A stretch of 64,000 nucleotides of DNA. It comes from Balamuthia mandrillaris (Eukaryota; Discosea; Longamoebia; Balamuthiidae). Under the pieces are notes generated by a model, which was given only the letters and a program-made list of their open reading frames with translations, ran no database searches and was not told the origin of the DNA. Of the stretch, positions 1-11,500 are shown one piece after another. Positions within the stretch are counted from its first letter, which is position 1. Each line of letters begins with the position of its first letter. The position numbers and the translations under genes are program-made. The stretch covers positions 1 to 64,000 of the forward strand of contig JAVKOQ010000117.1 in the NCBI GenBank assembly GCA_031835245.1. The letters are read 5' to 3'.

Positions 1-200
1 TGCACTTATCCTTCTCTCACCTCTCTTTGCCCCTCTCTCCACTCGGTCTCTCTACGTGAAATTGAAAAAAGAACACACACAAAAAAGGGTGTGTTAGAAC
101 AAGAACCAGAGCCAGCTTACCTTGGGATTAAGCGTCTTGGAGGTTAAAAACAAAAATAAAAAAGGCTTTGTCGCGCATGCACAGCAGCCTCTTCTTTCAT
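1..200 (-). CDS. Possible 5' end of a gene running off the left edge
   Basis: On the minus strand an ATG at 200 can be followed by three very small exons that stay in frame: MKEEAA, then TLNPK (ending at a GTAAGC donor near 120), then RDRVERGAKRG (ending at a GTGAGA donor near 20). Acceptors are preceded by T-rich tracts. Two GTCGAC sites, at 374 and 494, lie 174 and 294 bp upstream, the usual place for this element in the window. The product is not recognised and the exons are too short to prove coding. The alternative is that this is only 5' UTR or intergenic sequence. The rest of the 201-519 stretch holds nothing else I can identify. Confidence 0.25.
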
Positions 201-519
201 CCTTTCCTGCTACGTTTTCTCTTCTTAATTTTTAATTTTAATTTTTTTTTGGCTTGTGATTTTACAAAGTCGAGGGTTGCGGAGTTTGACGTCGGACATA
301 TTAAACTACAGTACCCCTCATGTGTTCTCTCTGACTTACCAACGCGCAATGGTTTGGTTTGGCGGTGGTCCTTGTCGACACTAAATTTTCCCGCTAGAAG
401 TAGCAGGGAAGCTCAGGGACTTGTTTTGCTGCCCTTTTCTCCCTTGCCATTTCTCTTCAGCCAAATGAAAAATACAAAAAAAAAAACGTGAATGTCGACA
501 AAAACACGTGCGCCATTCG

Positions 520-1835
520 CTAGATAAGAATACATCGAAAGCCGCCCACCTTGCTTCTTCCTCGTTTGCTGCCGCTCTGCTCTTGCTCGGCGTCGCCCTC
601 CCCGCGGGCCGCTCTCCTCCGTTCGGCATCGATGGCCCTGGCGACGGCGTGAAAGACCTCCTGCACGTTGACGTTGTTCTTGGCGCTGGTCTCGAAGAAG
701 CCGACCTGCCACCGAGCGGCTTCGGCCTCTCCTTGCTCACGAGTGATCGCTCGTTGCTCTTCTGGAAGGTCACATTTGTTGCCAACTTGTTTGTTTAAAG
801 TGTTAAAGTTGCAGCAAAGCAGATGAGAATACAAGAAAACAAGTAACAGAGAAAGGATAGCAAAAGAAGCAAAAAAAAGTAAAGAAAACATACCAAGAAT
901 CATCGGTATGTTGTCTTTGTCCTGAACCCGTTGGATTTGACGGCGAAAGCTCTGCGCTTCCTCAAAAGTAGCTTCAATGTTGACGGCGTAAACGATCACG
1001 AAACCTTCTCCAGATTGCATGTACTGGAAAAAAAGAAAGAAAGAGAAGAGGGAAGGAAAGGAAGGAAAAATACGACAGGAAGAAGAACAACGTGAGGGAC
1101 ATAGCCAAGAAGAAGAGGAAGAAGAAGAACAATAGCAAGGACAAGGACAAGAGCAAGAAGAGGAAGGACAAGAAAGGAGAGGAAAGAAAAAGAAAAAGGA
1201 AGGACAGAGGAAAAATAAAACGAAAGCAACATAAGAAAGAAGTAACACAAAGAACTTAGTGCCTTGAAATACAATGACGAGAGAAGAGAAAGAGAACAAG
1301 AAGAAGAACAGAAAAAAGACAGGAGAGAACGAACCTCGTCTCTCATAGCACTAAACTGCATTTTTTGCACGTCGTGGCCGTCATTGTAGCTCCATATGTT
1401 AAACACTCAAAAAATAAAAACACAGAAGAGAAGGAAAGAACGAAACGAAAAGAAAAAAATAAAGAAAGAAAGAAACGGCAAGAAAGAAACGACGAACCCC
1501 TTCTTGCCCTGCCGTGTCAAGAATGTCCTATAGGAACAGAACGTTACGAAGACGAAATCGAAAGAGAGAAAAAAAATCGAAACGAACCAAAATGATGCTC
1601 TTTCCGTCCAAATCGATTTGTTTTCTGTACGAGTCCTCTATTGTTGGATCATATTCCTGCAAAAAACAAAAAAAAAAATCAGACGAAAAAAAAAATAAAT
1701 ATAAATAAACAGAAAAATACATACGTCGCTAAAACTTTGGTTGAAGAAACGGAGGGTAAGACAGGACTTTCCTACACCTCCGCTGCCCACTACACATACT
1801 TTGTACATCAACCCGCCGTCGGTAGCTTCCCGCAT
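520..1835 (-). CDS. Ras-family small GTPase (Ras/Rap type)
   Basis: A membrane-anchored signalling GTPase of 208 aa in six exons: complement of 1725-1835, 1588-1656, 1498-1527, 1335-1355, 894-1023 and 520-785, which sum to a whole number of codons. All G-box motifs are visible: P-loop GSGGVGKS, effector loop EYDPTIEDSY, DTAGQ, NKCD and ETSAK. The protein ends in a polybasic stretch and CILI, a CAAX box that predicts prenylation. Two internal exons are only 21 and 30 nt long. Position 62 (Ras numbering), just after the catalytic Gln, is Gly rather than the usual Glu. Start at 1835 gives nine residues before the MYKVCVVG core; the internal Met at 1808 is an alternative. Three GTCGAC sites lie 127-220 bp upstream. 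Confidence 0.93.
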
Positions 1836-2796
1836 TTTTTTTGGTTCTTTTGGTGTTCTTCTTTCTTCCTTTCCGGTTGCAGGTTTTATTTTTTGATTTT
1901 TCAAATTTTTTGAATAATAATTGAGTGTATCGATATTTGCAAAACACGATCGAGATTATTCGTCGACAAAACAGTAACCAAATTTATTCATGTCGACGTG
2001 AGTGTGAAATTAAGTTTACGTTGTTGACGTCGTCGTACCAGTGTTTCATGTCGACATCTTACGTTCGCCCTCTCCAGCGGGATCCCTCCTCTCGTTATGC
2101 TACCCTGCTCTTTCTTCCGCTGGTGTTAGGCTCTTCCAAGTCTTCCGCCTTTTCTTCCCAACAACCTGCTCGTCTTTAATTTAATTTTATTGCCACTCCA
2201 GCGACGGCTTTCCCCGATGACCTTCTGCGAACAAAAACCGATTCCAGTACTTTTCCAGTCCCACAAACCAAACCCGCCCGACCCCTCCCGATAAGTCGCC
2301 CGTATGCCCCCAGTCCAAAAACTCATTCTTACCTGTCTCCTTTCCACTCGCTCATTCCTTGCTTTACTCCTGGCGCCAAGTTTCTTCTTCTCTGTGCTTT
2401 CGCGAGAACGCAAAAGAAAAAAGGAACAAAGCCTTGGAGAAGGAGGAGTGGGGATTGTTGTTCTTGGCCTCTGCCTTGGCAAACGTTTATTGCTCACGAA
2501 GAAACGTTTTGTTGGTGAGGGTCGAGAATCGTCCCAACTTTGCGAAAAAGTTTGGCAGTGGACGCCCGCGAACTACTGGTTTGCGGGAGAACACTTTTTG
2601 ATAGCTGGGGTGTGTTCGCTCACCCCTCTCTTTTTACAAACCAAAGACAAACACCTCCTTTTTTTTGGTAAGAGAACACAGATAAAAGGAGCTTATATTC
2701 ACATGTGTATGCATAGAAAGCAAGGAAGAGAAAATGGTCGTATATTGTAGGAGGGAGCTTGTTTGAGCTGTGGGGGGTTCATGATTGCTCCCTGGC
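1836..2796. promoter_or_regulatory. Ras upstream region and unassigned sequence
   Basis: GTCGAC palindromes at 1962, 1992 and 2050 sit upstream of the minus-strand Ras start and probably belong to its promoter. From about 2180 to 2780 I find no convincing gene. A minus-strand ATG at 2355 followed by a strong GTAAGA donor (2332) and an acceptor near 2225 would encode only about 24 residues (start MSEWKGD). Plus-strand open frames at 2304-2750 are low complexity and unlike any family I know. Confidence 0.4.
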
Positions 2797-3627
2797 TCAC
2801 ATTTCTTCTTCATCCGGTCCGTTGTCTCCTCTGTACAAGTATTCGTTTCCCTCCTTTTCATCCTCCTCCTCTTGATCCTCATCAGCGATCAATTCTGCAT
2901 CATCCCACAACTCGTCCGCTTCTTCGTCTTCTTCGAACACAGCCTCTTCGCCTTGTTCGTCACCTTCGTTTTCAGCTTCCCCCTTTTGAACTTCTTCTAA
3001 CTTTACCTCCAACTCCTCTTCCAGCTCTTCCAACTCCTTCAACTCTTCCTCCAACGTTTCATAGTTTTGCTCCGCTGATAGTTTCTGGTCGAACTCCTCT
3101 TCCGTGTCCTTTATCTTCTCCAACACTTGGTTCAACTTCTCTTCCACCTCTACCATTTGGGCGTCCAAGATGTCGTTCATCTCCTTTTCCGCTGGCTCGT
3201 ATTCTTCCAGCTCCAACAGAATCTTTTCTAGCTTCTCTTTCATCTCTTCATATTCTTCTTCCTTTTCTACCAGCTCGGCGAGCTCCTTTTCTAAAGCTTG
3301 TCGGCTTCTCTCGGCTTCCATCCAGGCCAATCGATGCATGCTTACACTCTCTGCCTTGGCGTTGTCAGGCTTGTCTGCATCTTCCGCTTCCTGAAGTTTG
3401 GCGGCGGAGGCCTGGGCCATCCGCTGCTTGAGCAGAAGGTGCCCACGAACGACCTTCATCTTCTCCGCAATGGTCAGATCCACGGGGGAAGGCACTTTGG
3501 CATGCTCCCCGCCGTATCCCTCCGGGAAATCGGGCTTTTTCTTTCGAAACGCCTGTCCAGAGGGAACCAGCACAAGTACAACGCACACCAGGCCAAGAAA
3601 CACCCGCAGTTGCCACAAGCTCGCCAT
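2797..3627 (-). CDS. Secreted or ER-resident acidic coiled-coil protein
   Basis: A single-exon 276 aa protein. Residues 1-25 form a signal peptide (hydrophobic FLGLVCVVLVLV core, likely cut after SGQA), so the product enters the secretory pathway. Residues 70-215 are strongly heptad-like and rich in Glu, Lys and Leu, predicting a long coiled coil. The last 60 residues are almost all Glu/Asp. No enzyme motif is visible. A calcium-buffering or scaffold role in the ER or secretory vesicles is only inference. The acidic tail carries no KDEL-type signal. It shares a divergent promoter region with the F-box/ankyrin gene at 3906. Confidence 0.75.
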   Translation of the reverse strand: MASLWQLRVFLGLVCVVLVLVPSGQAFRKKKPDFPEGYGGEHAKVPSPVDLTIAEKMKVVRGHLLLKQRMAQASAAKLQEAEDADKPDNAKAESVSMHRLAWMEAERSRQALEKELAELVEKEEEYEEMKEKLEKILLELEEYEPAEKEMNDILDAQMVEVEEKLNQVLEKIKDTEEEFDQKLSAEQNYETLEEELKELEELEEELEVKLEEVQKGEAENEGDEQGEEAVFEEDEEADELWDDAELIADEDQEEEDEKEGNEYLYRGDNGPDEEEM

Positions 3628-3905
3628 AACGATGCAACGCTTTGCTCTTTTCTTCTGTTTAAACAGAAAATAAAAATTTGTTGTTCGAAGCGGCGCCTCT
3701 GCCTTTTCCCGTGGTGACGTGGATTGTTTTTCGTGTCGTCATGATAATATGTTATTTTCGTACCCGTCGTGTCGTCCTTGGAAATTTGATATCTGTCGAC
3801 AAACACACGTCATCCCTTTCTTTATCAGAATATTCGTCGAAAGTATTATCCCGAAGTTCAACCTATTAGGTAACAAACACACACCAAGAGAAGATCGAAA
3901 ATAAA
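3628..3905. promoter_or_regulatory. Bidirectional promoter region with GTCGAC element
   Basis: The 278 bp between two divergent starts contains a GTCGAC palindrome at 3795, 168 bp from the secreted coiled-coil start and 111 bp from the F-box/ankyrin start. A CACGTCA sequence lies near 3805. No TATA box is obvious. Confidence 0.4.
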
Positions 3906-4841
3906 ATGGAGTTGTTGGACTTACCAGTGGAGCTGTTGATGGCCATCCTGCAGCATGCCCTCCCCACAGACCTGGTCACCGCCTCTCTCGTTTGCAAGGC
4001 ATTGAAAGACTGTAACTTTCTTTCTTTCTATTTTCTTAGAAAAAAAAATCCTTCCGAAAAAAAACAAATCACATTTACAAAAAAAAAATTCAGGTGCTGA
4101 AGATGAGGTTCTGTGGAAGACGCTGTACGTGGAGCGAGTGGCCTCCACGCCGTCTCCGACGAGGGCCTCTCGTGCGGCCCTTCAACCCATCCCTCCTGCC
4201 TCCCAACTGCCGAAAAGAACGACCACCACCTCCAGCCCGAAGGAGGCGGAGGAGGAAGAAGCGGAGGGAAGCCTCCTCCAAGCATTGGGATGGAAGGAAA
4301 AGGAGGAGGAGGAGGAGCAAAGAATCCATTGGAAGAAAGAGGTGCTGCAAGCGTACCTCAAGGAGAGGCGATATTTTGAGCCTATGCCCGTTCCGCCTAT
4401 TCATGAGATTTCTGGTTTTCTTTTCTTTTCTTTTCTTTTCTTTTAAATTTTTTGTTTCTTTCTTTCTTCTCTGCTTCTCTGCTTCTCTGCTTCTCTTCTT
4501 CTCTGCTTCTCTGCTTCTCTTCTTCTCTTCTTTCTTCAGCACCGCTTTCTTTCTGTTCTTTCTTGTCCTTCCTTGTCGTTTCTTTCTTTCTTTTCGTTTT
4601 TCTCTAAATGGTAGAAAAAAAAAATGAACAGAGATAGATTCAGAGGCGACAAAAGCAGCGAAGCTGGACCAGATCTACTTTCCTAAACTCCTGTGGTATT
4701 GTTTTACTGCTCTTTCTTTCTTGTCGTGTCTTCTTGTTCTTGTTCTTGTTCTTGTTCTTGTTCTTCTTCTTCTTCTTCTTCTTGTTCTTGTTCTTGTTCT
4801 TGTTCTTGTTCTTGTTCTTCTTCTTGTTCTTCTTGTTCTTC

Positions 4842-4875
<34 letters not shown>

Positions 4876-5981
4876 GCTCTCTCACACACACACACACACA
4901 CTCTCTCTCTCTCTCTCCTCTTCGCTTTCTCTTTTCTTATATTCGGTTGAACGCAACACCAAAAAGGGCGACAAGAGAGGGGTATGACAAGATAGCAGAG
5001 AAGATCATCGCCGAGCGAGGCAGCCAAATCGTCAACCTCCACTGGCAAATCATGGACCTGGGCGACCCTGACCAGCGCTATCCGTGGTTCGACCGGACTC
5101 TGTATAGCTCCATTATAGCCTATCAGGACACGTTGCTGCATGTGGCAGCGGCGAGGGGACATGTCGACATGGTTAGGCTGCTGTTGAACCACAAAGCGGT
5201 CGTCGATGCTCTTCCCTCCGATAGGGAAACGCCTCTTTATTGGGCGGCTCGTTATGGCCATGTTGAGGTTTGTAGTTATTATTCTGTTTTCTCTCTCTTT
5301 TGTTAAGTTGTTTCTCTCTTTATCTGTTCTTATCTCTTTCTTTGCTACTTCCCTCCTTGCTCCTCACTTTTCTTCCTTCTCTCAAAACATAACAAAACTA
5401 ACACAAAACAGGTACTCTCTCTCCTTTTGGACAAAGGCGCCTTCATCGACGCTCCCAACACATCCGGCGGCACTCCCTTCCAACGCGCCGTGCGCGAAGG
5501 TCGCGTGCAGGCCGCCTCCTTCCTCATGTCACGCGGCGCCGACACTGCGCGTCTCTCCGGCTTTGTCCCCGTTCTCATCTACGCCCTCCAATGCATGACC
5601 GCAGGGAAGAATTCGGACGGGATGGAGCTCACGCCGCGTGTCTGCCTGGAGATGGTGCGCGTGTTGCTCCAAGGAAGCGAGGAGGTTCGTTTGCGCATCG
5701 ACAGCTTGGCGCAGTATTTCGATGGGCGAGAGCGATGGTCGGACACGGCGCTAAGCCTTGCCGCGAGGGAGCATTGGGAGGAGGTTTGCAAGGAACTCGT
5801 GGAGACGGGAGGTGCGAGCGTGGAGAAGGCGGTGGCTTGCTTGGAGGAGGAGAGGGAGAGGAATAGAAACACAGGGCCTGCCGTCCAGATGCTGAAGAGG
5901 CTGTTGAACGCGGAGAGCGCTTCCTCCGGTTCTCCCTCCTCTTCCTCCTCTGCTTCTGCGAGTGCTTCTATGTCGACATAA
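3906..5981 (+). CDS. F-box and ankyrin-repeat protein
   Basis: Predicted substrate receptor of an SCF ubiquitin ligase, 449 aa in five exons: 3906-4011, 4094-4414, 4644-4695, 4967-5267 and 5412-5981, closing exactly in frame. The first exon is the N-terminal F-box (MELLDLPVELLMAILQHALP), continued in exon 2 by CAEDEVLWKTLY. A Glu-rich linker follows, then classical ankyrin repeats around residues 200-300 (DTLLHVAAARGHVDMVRLLL; TPLYWAARYGHVEVLSLLLD; GTPFQRAVREGRVQAASFLM). The C-terminus is Ser-rich. This ankyrin type is the common 33-residue one and differs from the CPW repeats of the F-box genes at 18.6 and 59 kb. Introns 2 and 3 consist largely of pyrimidine microsatellites. Confidence 0.85.
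4737..4915 (+). repeat. Intronic (TTCTTG)n/(CT)n/(CA)n microsatellite
   Basis: Within intron 3 of the F-box/ankyrin gene there is a run of TTCTTG/TTC units, then CT dinucleotides, a short CA run and more CT. All are pyrimidine-rich on the coding strand. Confidence 0.95.
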
Positions 5982-6147
5982 ATATAAAGTTTTCAATATT
6001 TTTGTAATTTTTTAAATCTCTATTACATTTATTGATTGTTATCGATACTTTTAAACCACAACGATAATTGTAATAAACTGCATAATTATTCAAGATTCCA
6101 GATAAATTATTCCAGATCTTGTAAAACAGAACTACCAATTGCAAAAC

Positions 6148-6982
6148 ATGGATGGGCTGTGGACCTTGCTGAAGGTGGCCGTTGCTGTGGGCACCATAGG
6201 GGTTCTCTACTCGTGGTCCCAAAAAAATGACAGCGAACAACAAGGCCAACGAAGACAATCACAACAACCACCCCAACAGCAACAAAAACCACCACCACCA
6301 CAGCCACAACAACTCCAACCAAACCAACGAGCACCACCCCCAGCACCCCAAAAGCCACCACCACAACAAGTTCTGCAATTACAACAACAACCAAAGTCAT
6401 GGGCTCAGGTGGCGGCCACGGGCAATCAAAACCATCAACACCAGCAGCAGCCAAAGCCATATAGCTATAACCCGGCAACAATCCATGAAGAGGATGAAAG
6501 CTACCATGAGGGCGAATACTCTAGCGAAAGTGAATATAGCGAGTATGATGAGTCAAATGAAGGCGAGTACACCGACGACCAGCAAGAAGAAGAGGACGAA
6601 GAAGATGAAGAGGATGACAGCTGTGACTGCGGTCGCCCATATCTGCTTATTCGTGGTGTGCATATTTGTAGATACTATGGCCGGTTCCAAGTTTGTGTTC
6701 TCTTCCTCTTTTCTCCTTTCATTCTCTCGCCCTGCTACTTCTAACAACTGTTCGTTCTTCTGCAAGTGTCAATGTGGCAATCGATGGACCAGTGCATACA
6801 CGTGGAGGGGGGAAACGCAGGGGTGTAGAAGTTGTGGCAGGGCATCACACCCTTGGAAAACGGAGCCTCTCGTTGGTGGCCGTGGTAACAACATTCAAGG
6901 TGCTCATGACAGATCAAGATGCAGCATGTGCCGCCGTTTGGGGATCGACTGCTCTCTTAAGTTTAATGACATTCGGCGCTGA
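6148..6982 (+). CDS. Membrane-anchored 3CxxC zinc protein, ZAR1-like
   Basis: A 252 aa protein in two exons (6148-6690, 6767-6982). Residues 4-25 are hydrophobic (LLKVAVAVGTIGVLYSW) and predict a single N-terminal membrane anchor. A Gln/Pro-rich stretch and an acidic Ser/Tyr/Glu segment follow. The C-terminal ~90 residues contain paired cysteines: CDC, YGRFQCQCGNRW, GCRSCG and SRCSMCRRLGIDC. This order, with GRFxCxCGNRWxSAYTW, matches the 3CxxC zinc-binding fold of the zygote-arrest (ZAR1) and receptor-transporting protein families. ZAR1 binds RNA in oocytes; RTPs carry a membrane anchor. Combining a ZAR1-like zinc domain with a membrane anchor makes a trafficking or RNA-tethering role possible, but that is inference. 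The ATG at 6148 is the first in frame after an AT-rich leader. Confidence 0.7.
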
Positions 6983-7160
6983 TGAAATTGGGTATCGGCA
7001 GTAATGCAACCAACCTAGCAATATGCTTCAAAGTTGTGGGACAAAGGAAGTACAATACTGGCACCAGAATCTCTCTCATTCTCTCTCTCCGACCACCATG
7101 GTTATCGTTGCTACGTGAAAGAATGGGTTTTCTCTCCCTTCTCGATCTTTCTAATAGTGT

Positions 7161-8163
7161 TTATAACATCCAAAAAACTTGCGAGGTGGAAGCAGAACTC
7201 TCTTGACTTGAAGTACTCCCAGAGCCATCCGAGGAGGAACTGCTGTCCTCCAAGCTTGACGTTGAAGAAGAAGCACTTTCTTGTGGTGTACATTCTCCCT
7301 CCGCCACGAAACGAATGGCATTCTCCAGCACTATCCTTTGGAGATCATTAAGCTCTCCTCCTGAGTTTTGGTACAAGAAGTCGTGGTTGATGTGAACCCA
7401 GATGGAGTCGCTCTGGTTGTTGGGACGACAGGAAAGGATGGGGACCTCCGTGGCGGAGGAGTTCTTACTCCACTCGACGTAGGCGATCACCACGGCATCT
7501 TCCTGAGCGATGACTTTGCTGGTACCTCCTTCCAATACCCCTTTGCATTTGTATCGTTAGAGAATAAGAAGTCGAAGGAAAAACGAAGAAGAAAGAGAAC
7601 GCGAAGCAAGAACATGCAAGAAAGAAACGACAAGAAGGAGGAAAGAAAGAATACTTACAGCCATCAGGAAGGCCGTCCAACAAGGGGTGTCCCTCGTAAC
7701 TGATGAAGGTTTGGTTGAAGGGCTTGTAGTCGTAGTCGGAGTCGAAGACTACGGGGCTCATTCCCTCCAGCTCGTTCGTATGACGGTAGATCAACCACTC
7801 GGTGAACACCACGTGCACGCCTCTCAAGCTCAACTCCGTCAACGCCTCAAAGGCTGTTGGGCAGGAGTCTGTTTCACGAAGAAGAAGAAGGTAAGAATGG
7901 ACTTTTTTTCATGTTTTGTTGAGCTGGAGGGAATGCTTACTGTAGTACTCTTCGCCTGGGTACAGCACCACGTCGGCGGTTACGTTCGGCAGTTGAGCGC
8001 AGTCCTCCTTGGCGATGAAGCCTTGGTATTCCAAGCCGGCGGTGCCGTTGAGAAAGGTTTCGTAGGCGTCCCGGTACTGCGCCGCATAGAGGACCACTCG
8101 GATGGACAAGGAGGGCGCCACCAACGCCGCCACCAGCCACAAGTACACAATGTAACGGCTCAT
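7161..8163 (-). CDS. Secreted ThuA/GATase1-like protein
   Basis: Three exons (complement of 7941-8163, 7659-7868 and 7161-7540) give 270 aa. A signal peptide occupies residues 1-20 (YLWLVAALVAPSLS). The mature part alternates strand and helix segments (RVVLYAAQYRDAYETFL; ADVVLYPGEEYY; LRGVHVVFTEWL) and has a GHPLLDGLPDG turn plus IWVHINHDFL, the general pattern of ThuA-like class I glutamine-amidotransferase-fold proteins. A catalytic Cys at the usual nucleophile elbow is not obvious. Several NxS/T sites fit an extracellular protein. The last 35 residues are Ser-rich. The family assignment rests on fold pattern only and may be wrong; secretion is well supported. Confidence 0.55.
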
Positions 8164-8553
8164 TTTTATTATTATTTTATTATTTTTTTTTAAAGTGATA
8201 AAAGAAAGAAAAGAGAAGAAAATACAGGAACGAAACGTGGTTTATCTATTTGCCTCATTGTTCATTTGGTGGCCATTAAGCGCTTATTAAAAACAACGAT
8301 AACCATTCCTGTCGACGTTGGGGATGGATGAACGAGCGGAACAGCTGCTGCCTGGCCTGGCTTGCTGTGACTTTCATTTGCGGTGCAGAGAACAAGCAGA
8401 AGAACAAGAACATCAAGTATTTGAATACAGTTGCAAAGGCAGACGGTTCGCTTCTGATTTAATTCCAACCAATCCGGAACGCGTTTTCGGTTGATTTTTC
8501 ACCAATCGGCATCGTGCATCACTATAGAGCATTTTTCTTTTTTTTTTATTGAT
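8164..8553. promoter_or_regulatory. Upstream region with GTCGAC element
   Basis: A GTCGAC palindrome at 8311 lies 148 bp upstream of the secreted ThuA-like gene. The remainder, up to the importin stop codon, contains no gene that I can support. Confidence 0.35.
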
Positions 8554-11500
8554 TTATTTAGCGATGCGAGTGTTCAACAACATCAACAGCTGTTGCAAAA
8601 CGGAGCTCTCCACCAACTGATCCAAGGTCAAAGCGCCGTTGCTCGCCGCCACGATCTCCCGCAGCTTTCCAACAAAGAACTGAATGATGTTCACCGAGTG
8701 GATGGAGCTGTTCTTCTCCCCCTCCAACAGCGCGTTCCGTTTGCTCTCCACAAAGTTTCGCTGATCGCTCACCGTCCTCTTGAGGAACGTTTTGTTCTTG
8801 CTCAGATCCTCCACAAACTGAATCAAGCCCAAGCAAACGTGAATCGTCTGCTTCAACTCTTGTACGGAAGAGGAGGGAAAAGTGGAAGAAGAGGAGGTGA
8901 GCAGTATGCAGAGCGCTATAACGGCCTCTTTGCGAGCGTGAATCGATTTCAAACGCTCCCTGCGAACGACCCTCAGCGGCGGTTGCTTTGGCAGGGCGTT
9001 TAACTTGATCAGCCATCGCTCCAGAAATCGTGTTATAATAGAAGAAGAAGAAGAGGCAGAGGAAGAAGATTGTTGTTCCATTTCGGCAAAGAAGCGATGA
9101 AAGAAACTGGCGTTGCGGAGGAGGAGCTGAGCAAAGAGAGAGCAGAACTGGAGGAGGAGATCGGAGTGGAAGTGGTGGCCCTCTCCTGCTTTGCTTTCTT
9201 GTTCGCTGATTGGCGTTTGTAACTTTTTGTTTTTCGTTTTGTGAGAAGAGAGAAGAGCGAAGAGCGAAGAAGAGAGAGAAGCGAGAAGCGAGAAGCGAAA
9301 GGCGAGAAGAGAGAGAGGAGAGAGAAGAGAGAGAAGAGGAACGACAGAGGGGGGAGAGAGAGAGAGAGAGCGAAGAACAGACATAGAGAAAAACAAAACG
9401 TACAATTAAACCAAGAACCAACTCAAAGATCTGATGGTCGTGCAACAGCTGCGGCATTCTCTCAGGATGAAGCAGCATCAACAGTTCCACCACTCTCACA
9501 GCCACCATCACGTTCTCCTCCATTTGCTTCTTCTTCTTCTCGTTCATCATTATCAATGGTTGCTGACTTTGTTGTTGCAGTTGTTCGTTCTTCCTCTGAA
9601 CATATTCCAAGTGTATCTGCAAAACTGCTTTCAACAAACGAACGATCGAAGTGAAATACTGCGAAAGAAAAGAGGCTGGAGATGAAGAAGATGAAGAAGA
9701 AGAGAGAATGAGATAGCATTCCATTATCTTCAAGCAAAGCCCTGTGACGGAGGTCTCCTCCTCCGACAAACTTCTCTCCGCGATAACAAGAACTCGTGGT
9801 AGCTTCATCTCTTGCAATATGTTATCATCCGTCGGCACATAACGCAATATAGTCAACCAGAGACTTAAGCCATCCTCCAAGAAATGAAGTTCAGCAGAAT
9901 CTGCCGAGCTTTCTTCTTGTTGGGAAGAGGAAGAAGCACAGCTGTGATGAAGAACAGGAAGTAGGAAGCGATAGAAATCGGTGCCTTGCGCGTTGAGGCA
10001 CTTGGTGAGGGTGCAGAGAGTACGAACGATGGCGCTGCGTTGAATGTTGTTGTTCTTGGAGCGTTCCCAGAGGACTGAGAGACAATCTAATACTCGTTCT
10101 GTGTATGGACGAATCTGATGACACAAAGTTAAACAAAAGGTTTAAATGAAAGTAAGAACAATAACACGACATTTTAAAAAAAGAAAGCAGAGAGAGAGAG
10201 AGAGAGAGGTACTTTGATGCCCATGTTTTGAATGAGTATGGAGATGATGTCCATGACTTGCAGGTTGGTGTCGCCATCACTGATGTCGGCCACTATACCG
10301 CAAATGCTTGCCACAGAGTCCTCCAAAAACGGTTGAAAGAGTTTCGCGTCAAAGTGTGTATCATCAATCACTATTAGTTTGTACATAATTAACAAATAAA
10401 TGATAATACATTTAAAGCGTTGAGAGAGAGAGAGAGAGAGAGAGAGAGGAATGGAAAGGAGAGAAATAGAGAATACATACAATTCTTCCAAGCAATGGCA
10501 GCATAAAGTCTAACCACGATGCAGGGGTCCCTCATCAACATAATGACCACACGAAAGACATCCGGCATCAACTCCTTCTCTTTGCTAAGATAACGTCCAA
10601 AGCTCTCTATGAAGTGCGCTAGTCTTCTTCTCACAAGTTTGCTCAGCGAAGGGGATGAAGCGTCATCCAAAGAAAACTCTCCTCTCGCTTTCATATTGTT
10701 CAAGTCGTTGAGAATGATGTTGTGGAACAAGTCAGAGGCTTTAAGATAGCCACCGTCTATGAGACGGTCACTTCCGGTAGCTAACGCCAAGTAGATGGCG
10801 TCTTTCTTGAGGTAAAAGCGGTTTCGCTCTTCCAGAGAGAATGTATCAAGTTTTTGTTCGGTTTCCATCACCTGTTTTTCATTTGGTTGGTGAGAAATAG
10901 CGAATTGAGCAGAAAGAGAGAACGAAACCGAAAAGTACACAAAAAAAAAGAAAAAAAAAGAAAAAGAAGAAAAGAAAAGAATAAACGAAAGCAAGAAAAC
11001 AAAAGAAAAAAAGGAAGCAAACGAGAAAAAAAAGACCTCCTGAAGGTGACTCATAAGAATAGGGCAGACAGTAGATTCAAAGGCAGAAACAACAGCAAAG
11101 AAAACTAGCTCAGCGCAGTTCTTCAAGCGTTGCGTCCACTCGCCGTGAATTTCTTCGTTGACGAGAGCCTCTCCCTCTTCCTCCCATTGAACGAGCTCTT
11201 CTTGAGAGGCTACGAAGAAACGAGTGAGGATGGCGGAGAGCAATGCTGTTCGTGCTTCCGTCGTCCAAAACGAACGTACATTTGTAAACGTTCGTTCACT
11301 GTTTTCAAAAAACGGTTTGACGAGATCAGAAAAAGAGACAATAACAAAGAAAGGAACTCACCTGTTTGCTTGCAAAACATAACGAATAAATATAAGGCAA
11401 GGAATGAGATAGTCATCAGGCAAGCCGCTAAGCTGCGTCACGTTATACACGCAAGTCGAAAGGTAAGGAGCCACGAATGGAGAAAACCCGTCCGACACAT

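Noticed and set aside
2304-2750. Plus-strand ORFs between the Ras and coiled-coil genes
   Set aside because: No family match, low-complexity ends and no splice structure that improves them.
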